Under the pieces are notes generated by a model. It saw only the letters and a list, made by a program, of their open reading frames with translations. It was not told where the DNA came from and made no database searches. A stretch of DNA of 64,000 nt from Prevotella sp. tc2-28 (GTDB taxonomy: Bacteria; Bacteroidota; Bacteroidia; Bacteroidales; Bacteroidaceae), in the NCBI RefSeq assembly GCF_900107705.1, contig NZ_FNRE01000017.1:1-64000 (forward strand). The letters run 5' to 3'. Positions 7,353 to 16,066 of this stretch are shown here, in pieces; the stretch's first letter is position 1, and each line of letters begins with the position of its first letter. The position numbers were made by a program, and so were the translations under genes.

Positions 7353-8483
7353 TTATTGATAAAACCACCCCAGGCGGTTCAGACGACCTCTCCACACCTG
7401 CTTGTCGCCATTGATGAGTTTGCAATAGAGCCAGATGTAATCTTCCTCGTCAACGGCAGCTTTGACTGATTCTACCTGATAGTTGAAATCCTTAGGCATG
7501 ACATAGGCCTTGTTTGTCTTCCAAGTAATGCCATTGTCGCGACTCTGGTAGATGGTCTTGTAGTCACCACCGAAGGCAAGTATGCTCTTATCGTAGTAGA
7601 CGAGCGAGAGATTGCTCAATACAGGCAGGTCGAATTCCTCTTCTCCTGCACGGTCCATGTACGACCAGCTGCTTTCCGGGGCACCCCAGTCCAGGTCTAC
7701 AATCTTACGCCATACGGATATGGAACCATTACAGGTGCCTGCCATCAGTACGTACATCGTCCTGTCAGCCATATTCATGGGATAGGTGACCAGTGCGACA
7801 TCCTTGGTAGGTACTTCGTCGATATCCTCATGGGTATCTGGTATGTCTTGCGTCCACGTCATTCCCAGGTCGTAAGACACCATCAGCTTGTTCTTGTCAG
7901 ACAGCGCATACTCCTCTATGTCGAAACCGCCCAACAGTTGCTTGATGCCTTGTGGCAGGACGGGGTCGCTGGGGAAATCCACATCCATTAGTTCCCATTC
8001 AATGGTGTCGCCTTTTTGCTTGTGGACATTGACGCGAACGTCATAATCGGTATGGCCGTTGCCGTCGCTGGATACTACTCGAACCGTTCGTGGATTGGTA
8101 AAGTCGATACTGTCTATGCTGGAGTAAAGCATCCAGGCATCCTTTTCTTCCAAGTCCTTGAACATGGGTACGCTATTCTTGGCAGTAGTAATGGTACACA
8201 ATATGTGCTTTGCATCGGTACCGACAGGCAATGAGTCTGTGTTATAAATCTTGTGTTCCACCTGGTCGATGATGAACTTGTAGGAACTGCCTGTGAATGT
8301 GGTGACGTTAGTTGTTATGTTGCCATCACTATCTTCTTTCGTTTCGTATTTCTTCAATTTACCTAACGTGAAAGCAGTGATGGCAGCCTCACCATATAGT
8401 GTGACTTCCGTGTCATTACTGGCACATGAAGCCATGATGACAAGGGCTGCTAACAGGGTGCAAATGCTTTTTATTTTTCTCAT
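7353..8483 (-). CDS. DUF6242-type surface or periplasmic lipoprotein
   Basis: The 376-residue protein starts with a lipoprotein signal (LLAALVIMASCAS, lipid-attachment Cys about residue 20). The N-terminal half resembles Bacteroidetes beta-sandwich domains (YKFIIDQVEHKIYNTDSLPV, CTITTAKN). The C-terminal half looks like an incomplete propeller with Asp-box-like turns (YQSRDNGITWKT and SYDLGMTWTQ), similar to sialidase/BNR repeats. This agrees with the DUF6242 family as I remember it. It is the promoter-proximal gene of the operon leading to bamA and the ompH genes. No enzymatic residues were identified. Confidence 0.65.
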   Translation of the reverse strand: MRKIKSICTLLAALVIMASCASNDTEVTLYGEAAITAFTLGKLKKYETKEDSDGNITTNVTTFTGSSYKFIIDQVEHKIYNTDSLPVGTDAKHILCTITTAKNSVPMFKDLEEKDAWMLYSSIDSIDFTNPRTVRVVSSDGNGHTDYDVRVNVHKQKGDTIEWELMDVDFPSDPVLPQGIKQLLGGFDIEEYALSDKNKLMVSYDLGMTWTQDIPDTHEDIDEVPTKDVALVTYPMNMADRTMYVLMAGTCNGSISVWRKIVDLDWGAPESSWSYMDRAGEEEFDLPVLSNLSLVYYDKSILAFGGDYKTIYQSRDNGITWKTNKAYVMPKDFNYQVESVKAAVDEEDYIWLYCKLINGDKQVWRGRLNRLGWFYQ

Positions 8484-8511
8484 TGACTTAAGTCTTATCC
8501 GATTTCGGGTG

Positions 8512-8545
8512 CAAATTTACGCACAATTCTGCAAATTTGAGCAAA
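8512..8545 (-). promoter_or_regulatory. Promoter of the DUF6242-uppS-bamA-ompH operon
   Basis: The minus strand reads TAAATTTG at 8519-8512, fitting TAnnTTTG, 28 bp from the start codon at 8483. TTTG (8545-8542) lies 22 nt upstream. The region contains AAATTTGC three times, so the exact -33 element is uncertain. Confidence 0.5.
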
Positions 8546-8607
8546 TTTCTACCTTTTATTAAGTTAAATATATGATAAAAGGGTATATTTTAGGGAATGT
8601 TTGCAAA

Positions 8608-8644
8608 AAAGAGCACGGTATGACTCTCTCACTCCGTGCTCTTT
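8608..8644 (-). terminator. Terminator of the 31-codon gene
   Basis: A perfect 11-bp stem AAAGAGCACGG/CCGTGCTCTTT (8608-8618 with 8634-8644). On the minus strand it is followed by more T residues (CTCTTTTTTGC). It begins 4 bp after the stop codon of the small gene at 8648. Confidence 0.8.
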
Positions 8645-8647
8645 CCT

Positions 8648-8743
8648 TCAACGTATGTCGGTATGTATGAGTGTTATGATGCTCAATACGGTGGCTATGG
8701 CCACGGCTGCCAACATCATCGTTGTTTGAAAATCTAATAACAT
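8648..8743 (-). CDS. Small hydrophobic protein, 31 aa, probable single-pass membrane peptide
   Basis: The frame reads MLLDFQTTMMLAAVAIATVL and then SIITLIHTDIR before the stop. Residues about 8-26 form one hydrophobic helix with a short polar N-terminus and a charged tail. It is too short for usual gene finders. Support comes from its setting: AAGGTAAAG lies just before the ATG, a TACTTTTG -7 box lies 65 bp upstream, and an 11-bp terminator stem begins 4 bp after the stop. No family was recognised. It could be a small membrane regulator, or the leader of a small RNA. Confidence 0.55.
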   Translation of the reverse strand: MLLDFQTTMMLAAVAIATVLSIITLIHTDIR

Positions 8744-8792
8744 AATCTTTACCTTAATTTACTACTAACCTAATGAAAATAGAAATAATCAT

Positions 8793-8841
8793 CTCGATTA
8801 TCGAGTGCAAAAGTACGCCTTTCCCAATTATTAGCAGCAAA
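8793..8841 (-). promoter_or_regulatory. Promoter of the small gene with a CTCGA-TTA-TCGAG palindrome
   Basis: The minus strand reads TACTTTTG at 8815-8808 (fits TAnnTTTG), with TTTG 22 nt upstream (8841-8838). The palindrome CTCGATTATCGAG (8793-8805) lies at the expected transcription start, either an operator or a 5' hairpin. Confidence 0.5.
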
Positions 8842-8868
8842 AAAAAGACGGTTTCCGAAGAAACCGCC
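8838..8868 (-). terminator. pckA terminator
   Basis: The stem CGGTTTC/GAAACCG (8849-8855 with 8860-8866) has a TTCG tetraloop on the minus strand and is followed by CTTTTTTTTGC. It ends the pckA transcript and overlaps the -33 region of the small gene's promoter. Confidence 0.85.
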
Positions 8869-8897
8869 CTTTATTTTGATATATGTCAAAACTCGAT

Positions 8898-8957
8898 TTA
8901 GAGTTTCGGACCAGCATCTTCCCCCCGTAGGGTGAAGTTGCTTTCGGACAAAACTTA
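8898..8957 (-). repeat. Duplicated pckA 3' end, second in-frame AGPKL-stop
   Basis: pckA ends ...AAGPKL-TAA at 8955. Nineteen codons later, in the same frame with no stop between, comes GCT GGT CCG AAA CTC TAA (8915-8898), again encoding AGPKL-stop. The intervening codons read VLSESNFTLRGED. The synonymous third-base changes show this is an old partial duplication or recombination trace. Confidence 0.7.
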
Positions 8958-10568
8958 CAGTTTTGGTCCTGCAGCGACTAATGCCTTACCAGCCTCATTA
9001 CCCTCGTACTTCTTGAAGTTCTTGATGAAGCGGGCAGCCAGATCCTCAGCCTTCTTGTTCCACTCAGCAGCATCTGCATAGGTGTCACGAGGATCGAGGA
9101 TATTGGTGTCTACGCCCTCGAGCTCTGTGGGAACCTCGAAGTCGAAGTAAGGAATCTTCTTCGTAGGAGCGTTCAGGATGGCACCGCCCAGGATGGCGTC
9201 GATGATACCACGGGTGTCGCGGATAGAGATACGCTTGCCGGTACCGTTCCAACCAGTGTTTACGAGATAAGCCTTGGCACCGCTCTTCTCCATCTTCTTA
9301 ACCAGTTCCTCAGCATACTTGGTGGGGTGCAGCTCGAGGAATGCCTGACCGAAGCAAGCAGAGAAAGTAGGAGTGGGCTCTGTAATACCACGCTCTGTAC
9401 CAGCCAGCTTAGCGGTGAAACCAGAGAGGAAGTAGTACTTGGTCTGCTCAGGAGTCAGGATAGATACTGGTGGCAGTACACCGAAGGCGTCAGCGCTCAG
9501 GAAGATAACGTTCTTAGCCTCGGGACCTGCGCTCTTGCCATTTACCTTCTTAACAACCTTCTCGATGTGGTCGATAGGATAGCTTACACGGGTGTTCTCT
9601 GTAACGCTCTTGTCGGCGAAGTCGATCTTACCGTTAGCGTCAACAGTTACGTTCTCCAACAAGGCATCACGACGGATGGCGTTGTAGATGTCGGGCTCGC
9701 TCTCCTTGTCGAGGTTGATAACCTTGGCATAGCAGCCGCCCTCGAGGTTGAATACACCCTCGTCGTCCCATCCGTGCTCGTCGTCACCAATCAACAGACG
9801 CTTAGGATCGGTAGACAGCGTGGTCTTACCAGTACCTGACAGACCGAAGAAGATAGCAGTGTTCTTACCCTCCATGTCGGTGTTGGCAGAGCAGTGCATA
9901 GAAGCGATACCCTGCAGAGGCAGATAGTAGTTCTGCATAGAGAACATACCCTTCTTCATCTCACCACCATACCAAGTGTTGATGATAACCTGCTCACGGC
10001 TAGTGGTATTGAAAGCAACACATGTCTCTGAGTTCAGACCCAGCTCCTTGTAGTTCTCAACCTTAGCCTTGGAAGCGTTGTAGATAACAAAGTTCGGCTC
10101 AAACTTCTCCAGCTCCTCAGCGGTAGGCTGGATGAACATGTTCTTGACGAAGTGTGCCTGCCAAGCAACCTCAACGATGAAGCGTACAGCCAAGCGGGTT
10201 GCCTCGTTGGCACCACAGAAAGCGTCAACAACATACAACTCCTTGTTGCAGAGCTCTTTGATAGCGATATCCTTAACCTTGCCCCATACCTCTTCGCTCA
10301 TGGGGTGGTTGTCGTTCTTATATTCGTCAGTAGTCCACCATACCTTGTCGTGGCTCTGTGCATCGTCAACGATGTACTTGTCCTTAGGAGAACGTCCGGT
10401 GTAGATACCTGTCATTACGTTGACGGCGTTCAACTCAGTGTTCTGACCCTTGTCATAGCCAGTCAGGCCAGCCTTGGTCTCTTCCTCGAAAAGGAATTCA
10501 TACGACGGATTGTGTGCAATCACCTTAGAACCGGTGATGCCATACTTTGTCAAATCTAAATTTGCCAT
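8955..10568 (-). CDS. pckA: Phosphoenolpyruvate carboxykinase (ATP)
   Basis: Interconverts oxaloacetate + ATP and phosphoenolpyruvate + CO2 + ADP. In succinate-producing Prevotella it is thought to work mainly as CO2 fixation toward oxaloacetate. The nucleotide-binding loop [11 protein letters not shown] (near residue 245) is followed by [20 protein letters not shown], the metal-binding and kinase-2 signature. Other family words are [20 protein letters not shown] and the start LTKYGITG. Length 537 aa is normal. It is a single-gene unit with its own promoter (-7 box at 10635-10628) and terminator. Confidence 0.97.
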   Translation of the reverse strand: MANLDLTKYGITGSKVIAHNPSYEFLFEEETKAGLTGYDKGQNTELNAVNVMTGIYTGRSPKDKYIVDDAQSHDKVWWTTDEYKNDNHPMSEEVWGKVKDIAIKELCNKELYVVDAFCGANEATRLAVRFIVEVAWQAHFVKNMFIQPTAEELEKFEPNFVIYNASKAKVENYKELGLNSETCVAFNTTSREQVIINTWYGGEMKKGMFSMQNYYLPLQGIASMHCSANTDMEGKNTAIFFGLSGTGKTTLSTDPKRLLIGDDEHGWDDEGVFNLEGGCYAKVINLDKESEPDIYNAIRRDALLENVTVDANGKIDFADKSVTENTRVSYPIDHIEKVVKKVNGKSAGPEAKNVIFLSADAFGVLPPVSILTPEQTKYYFLSGFTAKLAGTERGITEPTPTFSACFGQAFLELHPTKYAEELVKKMEKSGAKAYLVNTGWNGTGKRISIRDTRGIIDAILGGAILNAPTKKIPYFDFEVPTELEGVDTNILDPRDTYADAAEWNKKAEDLAARFIKNFKKYEGNEAGKALVAAGPKL

Positions 10569-10627
10569 AATACTTTAATTTATTTTAGTTGTGAATTTAC
10601 TTTCTACCTATTTATCTTAATCGGCTG

Positions 10628-10635
10628 CAAAGTTA
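10628..10635 (-). promoter_or_regulatory. pckA -7 box
   Basis: The minus strand reads TAACTTTG, matching TAnnTTTG, 60 bp from the start codon. No clear -33 TTTG is present; the upstream DNA consists of ATAATTC repeats (about 10640-10673). Confidence 0.5.
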
Positions 10636-10762
10636 CGAAATAATTCATAATTCATAATTCATAATTTGTGATTTTTAGCATTTAGAAATCAGATTTTAGG
10701 TTAAAGAGTTTAAAAATTGTGTTGCTTTAACACTTTTGCTACGCAGACTTGGCAAAATTTTG

Positions 10763-10770
10763 TACTTTTG
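10763..10770 (+). promoter_or_regulatory. upp -7 box
   Basis: TACTTTTG fits TAnnTTTG, 25 bp before the upp ATG at 10795. TTTG at 10735-10738 is 24 nt upstream, longer than the usual spacing. Confidence 0.5.
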
Positions 10771-10794
10771 CACCACGAAACAATCCTTAAAACT

Positions 10795-11481
10795 ATGCAA
10801 GTAATCAATTTTTCAGAGCAGAACAGCGTGATGAACATGTATATGGCTGAGCTGCGTGACAAAAAGTATCAGCAGAATCGAATGCTGTTCCGTTCTAATG
10901 TAAGACGTATTGGTCAACTGATGGCTTATGAGTTGTCAAAGACACTCGACTACAAGCCGAAGACGGTAGTAACACCTCTGGGTTCCCTTGATATCCCTAT
11001 GATGAAGGAAGAAGACATGGTCATTGCTACTGTGCTGCGTGCCGGTCTGCCTTTCCACGAGGGTTTTCTGGATGTGTTTGATAAGGCTGACAATGGCTTT
11101 GTATCTGCATTCCGTATGTATATCAACCGCGAACATACCGAGGTGGGTATCCATACAGAATACATGGCAACGCAGAGTGTGAAGAACAAGACCCTGCTAA
11201 TTGTTGACCCGATGTTGGCTACAGGAGGAAGTCTGGCAGCAGCTATCGAGTCTCTTCTGGCAGCAGGTAAGCCTAAGAAGATTCATGTGTGCTGTATTAT
11301 TGCTGCTCCAGAGGGTATTGAGGTGGTCAAGAAATCGTTGCCAGAAGGTTCTACCATCTGGTGCGCTTCTATAGACCAGGGTATGAACGAGCAGAAGTAC
11401 ATTGTGCCAGGCTTTGGCGATTGTGGCGACCTCTGCTATGGCGAGAAACTGCAAAGTTTCCGCAAGATAGCTGACAAGTAA
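10795..11481 (+). CDS. upp: Uracil phosphoribosyltransferase
   Basis: Salvages uracil to UMP using PRPP. The PRPP-binding motif LLIVDPMLATGGSLAAAI (about residues 131-148) and the uracil-binding end QKYIVPGFGDCGDLCYG are diagnostic. From the ATG at 10795 the length is 228 aa. The frame is open further upstream but those codons lie across the promoter. It stands alone, facing the HTCS regulator tail to tail with a shared inverted repeat between them. Confidence 0.93.
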   Translation: MQVINFSEQNSVMNMYMAELRDKKYQQNRMLFRSNVRRIGQLMAYELSKTLDYKPKTVVTPLGSLDIPMMKEEDMVIATVLRAGLPFHEGFLDVFDKADNGFVSAFRMYINREHTEVGIHTEYMATQSVKNKTLLIVDPMLATGGSLAAAIESLLAAGKPKKIHVCCIIAAPEGIEVVKKSLPEGSTIWCASIDQGMNEQKYIVPGFGDCGDLCYGEKLQSFRKIADK

Positions 11482-11490
11482 GAACCAAGG

Positions 11491-11530
11491 GCATCAGAAG
11501 CACGCGTCTTATTCGTCGTGCTTCTGATGC
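11491..11530. repeat. 14-bp perfect inverted repeat shared by the upp and HTCS 3' ends
   Basis: GCATCAGAAGCACG (11491-11504) pairs with CGTGCTTCTGATGC (11517-11530) around a 12-nt loop. The right arm lies inside the last codons of the HTCS gene (EHQKHD), the left arm after the upp stop. There is no T-run on either strand, so it may be a terminator of both genes or an mRNA-end stabiliser. Confidence 0.7.
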
Positions 11531-14500
11531 TCGTTCATATATTCACGTGGCGACAGACCATAAAGTTTCTTGAAGACGGTAGAGAAGGAGGCCGCATTTG
11601 AGAAGCCGCAGGCATACATCACTTCCGATACATTCATGTCTCCAAAAGCGAGCAGTGATGCTGCTTTCTTCAGTCGGATATTACGGATGAAGTCGTGAGG
11701 CGTCTGTCCTGTCAGCTCCTTCATCTTACGATGCAGGTGAACACGACTGATACCGACCTCGTCAGCAATCTTGTCGACACTTAAGTCGCTGTTTCCCAGA
11801 TTCTTATTGATAACCGCCATGATACGTTCCAACAACTTTTCGTCAGGCGATTTCATCTTGATGTCTTCCACCAATTCCTCCAATTGGTCGTTGCGTCCGT
11901 ATTTCAGCTGGAGCAACTGATGCGAGTGAATGAGGTTCACAATGGTTCGACGTAAGATGTCCATATTGAAGGGTTTGACGACATAGGCGTCAGCACCCGT
12001 TGCCAAGCCCTCCAGCTGGTCTTCCTCGCGGCTCTTGGCAGTCAGCAGGATGACGGGAATGTGGCTTGTTGTTGGATTCGTCTTAATCTTTGAACAAAGG
12101 GTGTTGCCGTCCATTTCTGGCATCATGATGTCTGAGATAATCAAGTCGGGCAATTCTTTTAATGTTGCCTGCATACCCTCCATTCCGTTGGTACATTTGA
12201 CAATATCATAGTCTGTGCTGAGTTCAGAATCCAGATAGTCCCGGATTTCGGCATCATCTTCCACGATAATCAGTTTTTGTCTGCGACTCCGTTTGGGTAC
12301 AGGAGCCGTTTCTACAGGCGTTTCTTCGATGATGTCGTCCTCTATCAGTATGTTGCTGTGCACCACGTCTTGTTTCTCTATGATGATCTCCTCTGGCTTT
12401 AGATGGTCGCAGCCCAAGGGGATGGTGACAACAAACTCACAGCCTTTGGCTCCGATGTTGTTGTGCGCCACAATGGTGCCGTGATGCAACTCTACCAGCG
12501 AACGGGTCAAGTCAAGACCGATACCTGTACCGACATTTCGGTCGTTGATGCTGGATGGTGACTGGTAGAATCGCTCGAAAATATGCTCTAGTTTGTCCTC
12601 TGGAATGCCTTCTCCGCTATCGCTGATGGCGATGGTTGCATTTTTCTCGTCTTGATTGATGCGGATGCGTATCTCACCTCCTGTAGGCGTGTATTTGAAG
12701 GCATTAGAGAGGATGTTGACAATGATTTTGTCGAAATTTCCTCTGTCAATCCAGATAGGCAAGATATTGTCTTGGTGCTCATAGCTGAACTTGATGTTCT
12801 TGGTCTTGGCCTGTTGGGCAAACAAGGTGTAAATGTCGCCGACAAAACTGATCAGGTCCGTTTCGCACATGTGCATCGCCATTTGTCCCTTGTCAATCTT
12901 TCGCAGGTCCATCATCTGGTTGATAAGTCCAAGAATACGCTCGGCATTACGGCGGATAGTCTCGTAGATACTGCGTCTGTGTGGGTCGTCGTCTTGTTTG
13001 ATGAGCGACAGCAACGGCGTGACAATGAGCGTCATAGGCGTGCGTATCTCGTGCGATATGTTCATGAAGAAGCGTAACTTGGCATCGGCCATTTCTTCTG
13101 CATGGATATGTTCTTGCATCCTCAAACGTAACTGCTCTCTTCGTTGGCGTGTCGAACGATAGGCCAAGAACAGGGCGGCTACCATTAATATATATATAAG
13201 GTATGCCAAAGGTGTCCGATACCACGGTGCGTGAATAGTCACCGTAAAACATCTCTCTGGCGTCGTGATGCCATTCTGCTCGGCAACCACACAGAAGTGG
13301 TAGTCGCCAGGTGACAAGTGGCTGAATGTTATCTCATTGATGCCAGGTTGCATGCGGACCCACGATTCATTGTTGATACGATAGCGGTAGACAATATGCT
13401 CGGGCGTATCGTAGGTAAGTGTAGAGAGTTGCAGGGCAAATGAGTTATCGCCAGGACTGAGCACAAAGCGGTTCGCAGCGATAACGGTGGTGTCTACAAC
13501 ATGCCAGAAGCCCGACATGGTTGTTGGTGTTACGGGTTCTCCGTTTACAGAGAAACCGGTCAGTTTTACCTCGGCCTTCCATTCATGTTGCTTGATATCC
13601 TTGGGTGAGAACCAGGTAATACCTCCTAAGCCACCGAATACGATGCTGCCGTCAGAGGCTTTCCAGGAGGCTCCGTCACTGAACTCGTTACTCTGTAATC
13701 CGTTGTCCACGTAATAGTTATTGATTTTCCCGCTTTTAACGTCGTAACAACAAAGGCCGTGGTCCGTAGATATCCACAGCCGACCTTGGTCATCCTGCTC
13801 AAGCGATGAGATGCCATTATTGCCCAGTCCGCTTTCAACGGTGTGCAGATGTGTTTTGTGTGTCTTTAGGTTGTAACAGGTCAGACCGTCGTTTGTTCCG
13901 ACGTAAAGTTGGCCTCCGAATTCGCGTGCGATACGGGTTGGCGTACCATAGTTCAAACAGTTATTGTTGAAGGTGGACAGCCAATTCTCTGTGGCAATGT
14001 CCATCGCACATACACCCATCGATGTGGCGATATAGATGCGCTTGCCGTCGGGTGACAAGGATATCTGAGAGATGTAGTTATTGGCTATGCTGTTGATTTT
14101 CCGGTTCTTATCGGCATTCTCTGCTGCCATGTAAGCCTTCATCTCGTGTTTGTCGGGTTGGATGCGCAGCAGACCGTTGCCCATGGTTCCCAACCAGATA
14201 TATCCTTGACGGTCCGCCTCCAAGTCGAAGACACTCAGCTTATTGCCTTGCGGAAGAGGGTAGGGGTGATAGGTCAGCGATGATGCATCAATCCATCCGC
14301 ATCCCTCTTTGAAACTGCCTACCCAGATGCGCCCTTGCAGGTCTTCGGTGATGCTGAGGATGGTAGAGGGGAAAGCTTCCTTGAAGTGTTTCAGCACTTT
14401 CCCGTCCAGACTAACGCAATATAGTCCGTCTTTATCGGTGCCAACCAGGTTTAAACCCGTTCTGGTTCTCATGACGCTTGTCACGGTGGCACTTCCAATT

Positions 14501-15549
14501 TGGTTACGTGCACCTAATTTGTAGCCCATGTAGCCAAATCCGCTTGTTTTAGCGGGGTGCATGTAGATTCCCTTTTGTAGCAAGCCTAACCAGATGTTGC
14601 CGTTGTTGTCTTCGCAGATGGAATATACCTTAGCGGAACTGAGGTCTACGTCACGGCTGTAGAATGGGTTGTCAATCAATGTGTTGCGCAGTGGATCGTA
14701 GACAGCCATTCCCATGCCGTCGTATCCAAGGATGATACGTCCGTCCTTGCAGACATAGAGTGTAGAGATGTGCTTGTTCCCTGTGGCGTCGATGTGGACA
14801 GGCGTCTCGCCGTCCATTCTGAATAATCCATTATTGGTCGTAGCTATAAAGATGTGGCCTTGATGGTCTTCGCAGACGTCAAGTACATTTCCTGTAGCGT
14901 CCTTGTTGACAAAATAGGATTTGACGTTTTTCCCGTCGTAGCATAGCAAACCGTAGTTTTCCGAACCAATCCACAGGCGTTGTTTGCTGTCTTCTATCAA
15001 GCAGTTGATGGTGTTTAGGTGTTTTAGTGCCCCGCCAATCTGCTTTGCTGTATGGGCATCTGTCATTTTCAGCAGTCCATGTCCTGACGTGCCGACAATG
15101 ATGTCACCGTTCTTGCGTTCTAACAGACAAGTGATGTATCCGCTGTGAGTGATACCACGCAAGTCGACAACTTTGATGTCCTGGAAATGCTCGCCGTCGT
15201 AGGTTTGGAATGCTCCGAACATGCCAATATAGAACAACCCGTGCCTGTCTTGCATCATGCAGTTCACGTAGTTGCTGGCCATACCGCTGTTATCTGGCTT
15301 CTCTTTTTTGATGATGCGGAACTGGTAGCCATCGTAGCGGTTCAATCCGTTACGGGTTGCTACCCAGATAAAACCATCGTGGTCTTGATAAATTTGGGTG
15401 GTGAAGCTGCTTGACATTTGTTTGTCAGCATCGAAGTGTCTGCCAGTCTGGGCATTCACACACAAATTAGTCAAAAAGCATAGTAGTGCTATTAGGAACC
15501 GTGCCTGCACGCTATGACCTTTAGGTCTTAGAACTTTACGTCTTGTCAT
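11509..15549 (-). CDS. Hybrid two-component system regulator (HTCS) of the xylan locus
   Basis: The whole sensor-to-DNA pathway is in one 1346-aa protein. A signal peptide is followed by about 14 beta-propeller repeats (Reg_prop; QDHDGFIWVATRNGLNRYDG and many GxIWxG repeats; residues about 35-690) and a Y_Y_Y domain. Then come a membrane helix near 785-800, a histidine kinase with ISHEIRTPM (His about 834), an HATPase domain (GTGIGLDLTRSLV) and a receiver with the Asp of SDIMMPEMDG (about 1140). An AraC-type DNA-binding end (DEVGISRVHLHRKMKELTGQ, CGFSNAASFSTVFKKLYG) closes it. It lies divergent to xusA. By analogy with HTCS proteins of Bacteroides and Prevotella xylan loci, the periplasmic propeller would bind xylo-oligosaccharides and the AraC domain activate the sus-like operons. 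Confidence 0.93.
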   Translation of the reverse strand: MTRRKVLRPKGHSVQARFLIALLCFLTNLCVNAQTGRHFDADKQMSSSFTTQIYQDHDGFIWVATRNGLNRYDGYQFRIIKKEKPDNSGMASNYVNCMMQDRHGLFYIGMFGAFQTYDGEHFQDIKVVDLRGITHSGYITCLLERKNGDIIVGTSGHGLLKMTDAHTAKQIGGALKHLNTINCLIEDSKQRLWIGSENYGLLCYDGKNVKSYFVNKDATGNVLDVCEDHQGHIFIATTNNGLFRMDGETPVHIDATGNKHISTLYVCKDGRIILGYDGMGMAVYDPLRNTLIDNPFYSRDVDLSSAKVYSICEDNNGNIWLGLLQKGIYMHPAKTSGFGYMGYKLGARNQIGSATVTSVMRTRTGLNLVGTDKDGLYCVSLDGKVLKHFKEAFPSTILSITEDLQGRIWVGSFKEGCGWIDASSLTYHPYPLPQGNKLSVFDLEADRQGYIWLGTMGNGLLRIQPDKHEMKAYMAAENADKNRKINSIANNYISQISLSPDGKRIYIATSMGVCAMDIATENWLSTFNNNCLNYGTPTRIAREFGGQLYVGTNDGLTCYNLKTHKTHLHTVESGLGNNGISSLEQDDQGRLWISTDHGLCCYDVKSGKINNYYVDNGLQSNEFSDGASWKASDGSIVFGGLGGITWFSPKDIKQHEWKAEVKLTGFSVNGEPVTPTTMSGFWHVVDTTVIAANRFVLSPGDNSFALQLSTLTYDTPEHIVYRYRINNESWVRMQPGINEITFSHLSPGDYHFCVVAEQNGITTPERCFTVTIHAPWYRTPLAYLIYILMVAALFLAYRSTRQRREQLRLRMQEHIHAEEMADAKLRFFMNISHEIRTPMTLIVTPLLSLIKQDDDPHRRSIYETIRRNAERILGLINQMMDLRKIDKGQMAMHMCETDLISFVGDIYTLFAQQAKTKNIKFSYEHQDNILPIWIDRGNFDKIIVNILSNAFKYTPTGGEIRIRINQDEKNATIAISDSGEGIPEDKLEHIFERFYQSPSSINDRNVGTGIGLDLTRSLVELHHGTIVAHNNIGAKGCEFVVTIPLGCDHLKPEEIIIEKQDVVHSNILIEDDIIEETPVETAPVPKRSRRQKLIIVEDDAEIRDYLDSELSTDYDIVKCTNGMEGMQATLKELPDLIISDIMMPEMDGNTLCSKIKTNPTTSHIPVILLTAKSREEDQLEGLATGADAYVVKPFNMDILRRTIVNLIHSHQLLQLKYGRNDQLEELVEDIKMKSPDEKLLERIMAVINKNLGNSDLSVDKIADEVGISRVHLHRKMKELTGQTPHDFIRNIRLKKAASLLAFGDMNVSEVMYACGFSNAASFSTVFKKLYGLSPREYMNEHQKHDE

Positions 15550-15574
15550 TTTGCCTTAGGTTACAAAAACTATG

Positions 15575-15638
15575 CAAAGATAGGTTTTTCAGGGAAACAA
15601 CCAAATAAATGTTACATAAGAAAAAGTTAATGTTACAT
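15575..15638 (-). promoter_or_regulatory. HTCS promoter with two upstream ATGTAACAT sites
   Basis: The minus strand reads TTTG (15605-15602), 19 nt, TATCTTTG (15582-15575): a full Bacteroidetes consensus, 26 bp from the start codon. Two copies of ATGTAACAT (15617-15609 and 15638-15630 on the minus strand) are spaced exactly 21 bp, just upstream of -33. The same spacing occurs at the xylan operon promoters, suggesting autoregulation. Confidence 0.6.
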
Positions 15639-15659
15639 TATTTTTGTCGTTTTGTGTAA

Positions 15660-15740
15660 TTTTTGGCGCATTTTGACGGTTTTATGCCGTACGGTGTTGT
15701 TTCGGTGTGCTGTTAGCTTTTGAGTTTTTGGCGCATTTTG
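15660..15740. repeat. 16-bp direct repeat in the HTCS-xusA intergenic region
   Basis: TTTTTGGCGCATTTTG occurs at 15660-15675 and 15725-15740 (65 bp apart), each followed by a similar CGGTT/TGGTT. The 517-bp intergenic region 15550-16066 contains no gene; apart from this it holds the two divergent promoters. Confidence 0.6.
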
Positions 15741-15937
15741 GTGGTTATATATTAATAAGGTGTACATCTGTGACTTGAGGGACGGTTGATTGGTATTTTT
15801 AAGTTTAGAAATGGTATATTCTGGGAAATCAGGTGTTGGTGTTGAACGTAAAACAAGCGTTTTTGGGCCTTTTCTTGTCGGTCGTTAAATTTGGTAAAAG
15901 TAACACAAAGTAATGGAAAAATAAGGATTTTTAAGGT

Positions 15938-16004
15938 CTGTTACAATCCGTAAAGTCCATGTTACAAAATAGTAATGGAGTCATAATTATTAAATATATC
16001 TTTG
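15938..16004 (+). promoter_or_regulatory. xusA operon promoter and candidate HTCS operator
   Basis: CTGTTACAA (15938-15946) and ATGTTACAA (15959-15967) are 21 bp apart. After exactly 29 bp comes the -7 box TATCTTTG (15997-16004). There is no TTTG at -33, as expected for an activator-dependent promoter. The leader to the xusA ATG is about 60 nt and A-rich. The geometry is identical at 37875 and 55682. Confidence 0.7.
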
Positions 16005-16066
16005 CACCCGAGAAAATTCACTAACAATTATCAAATAACGTAAACTATGTATCAAAATCTGTCAAA

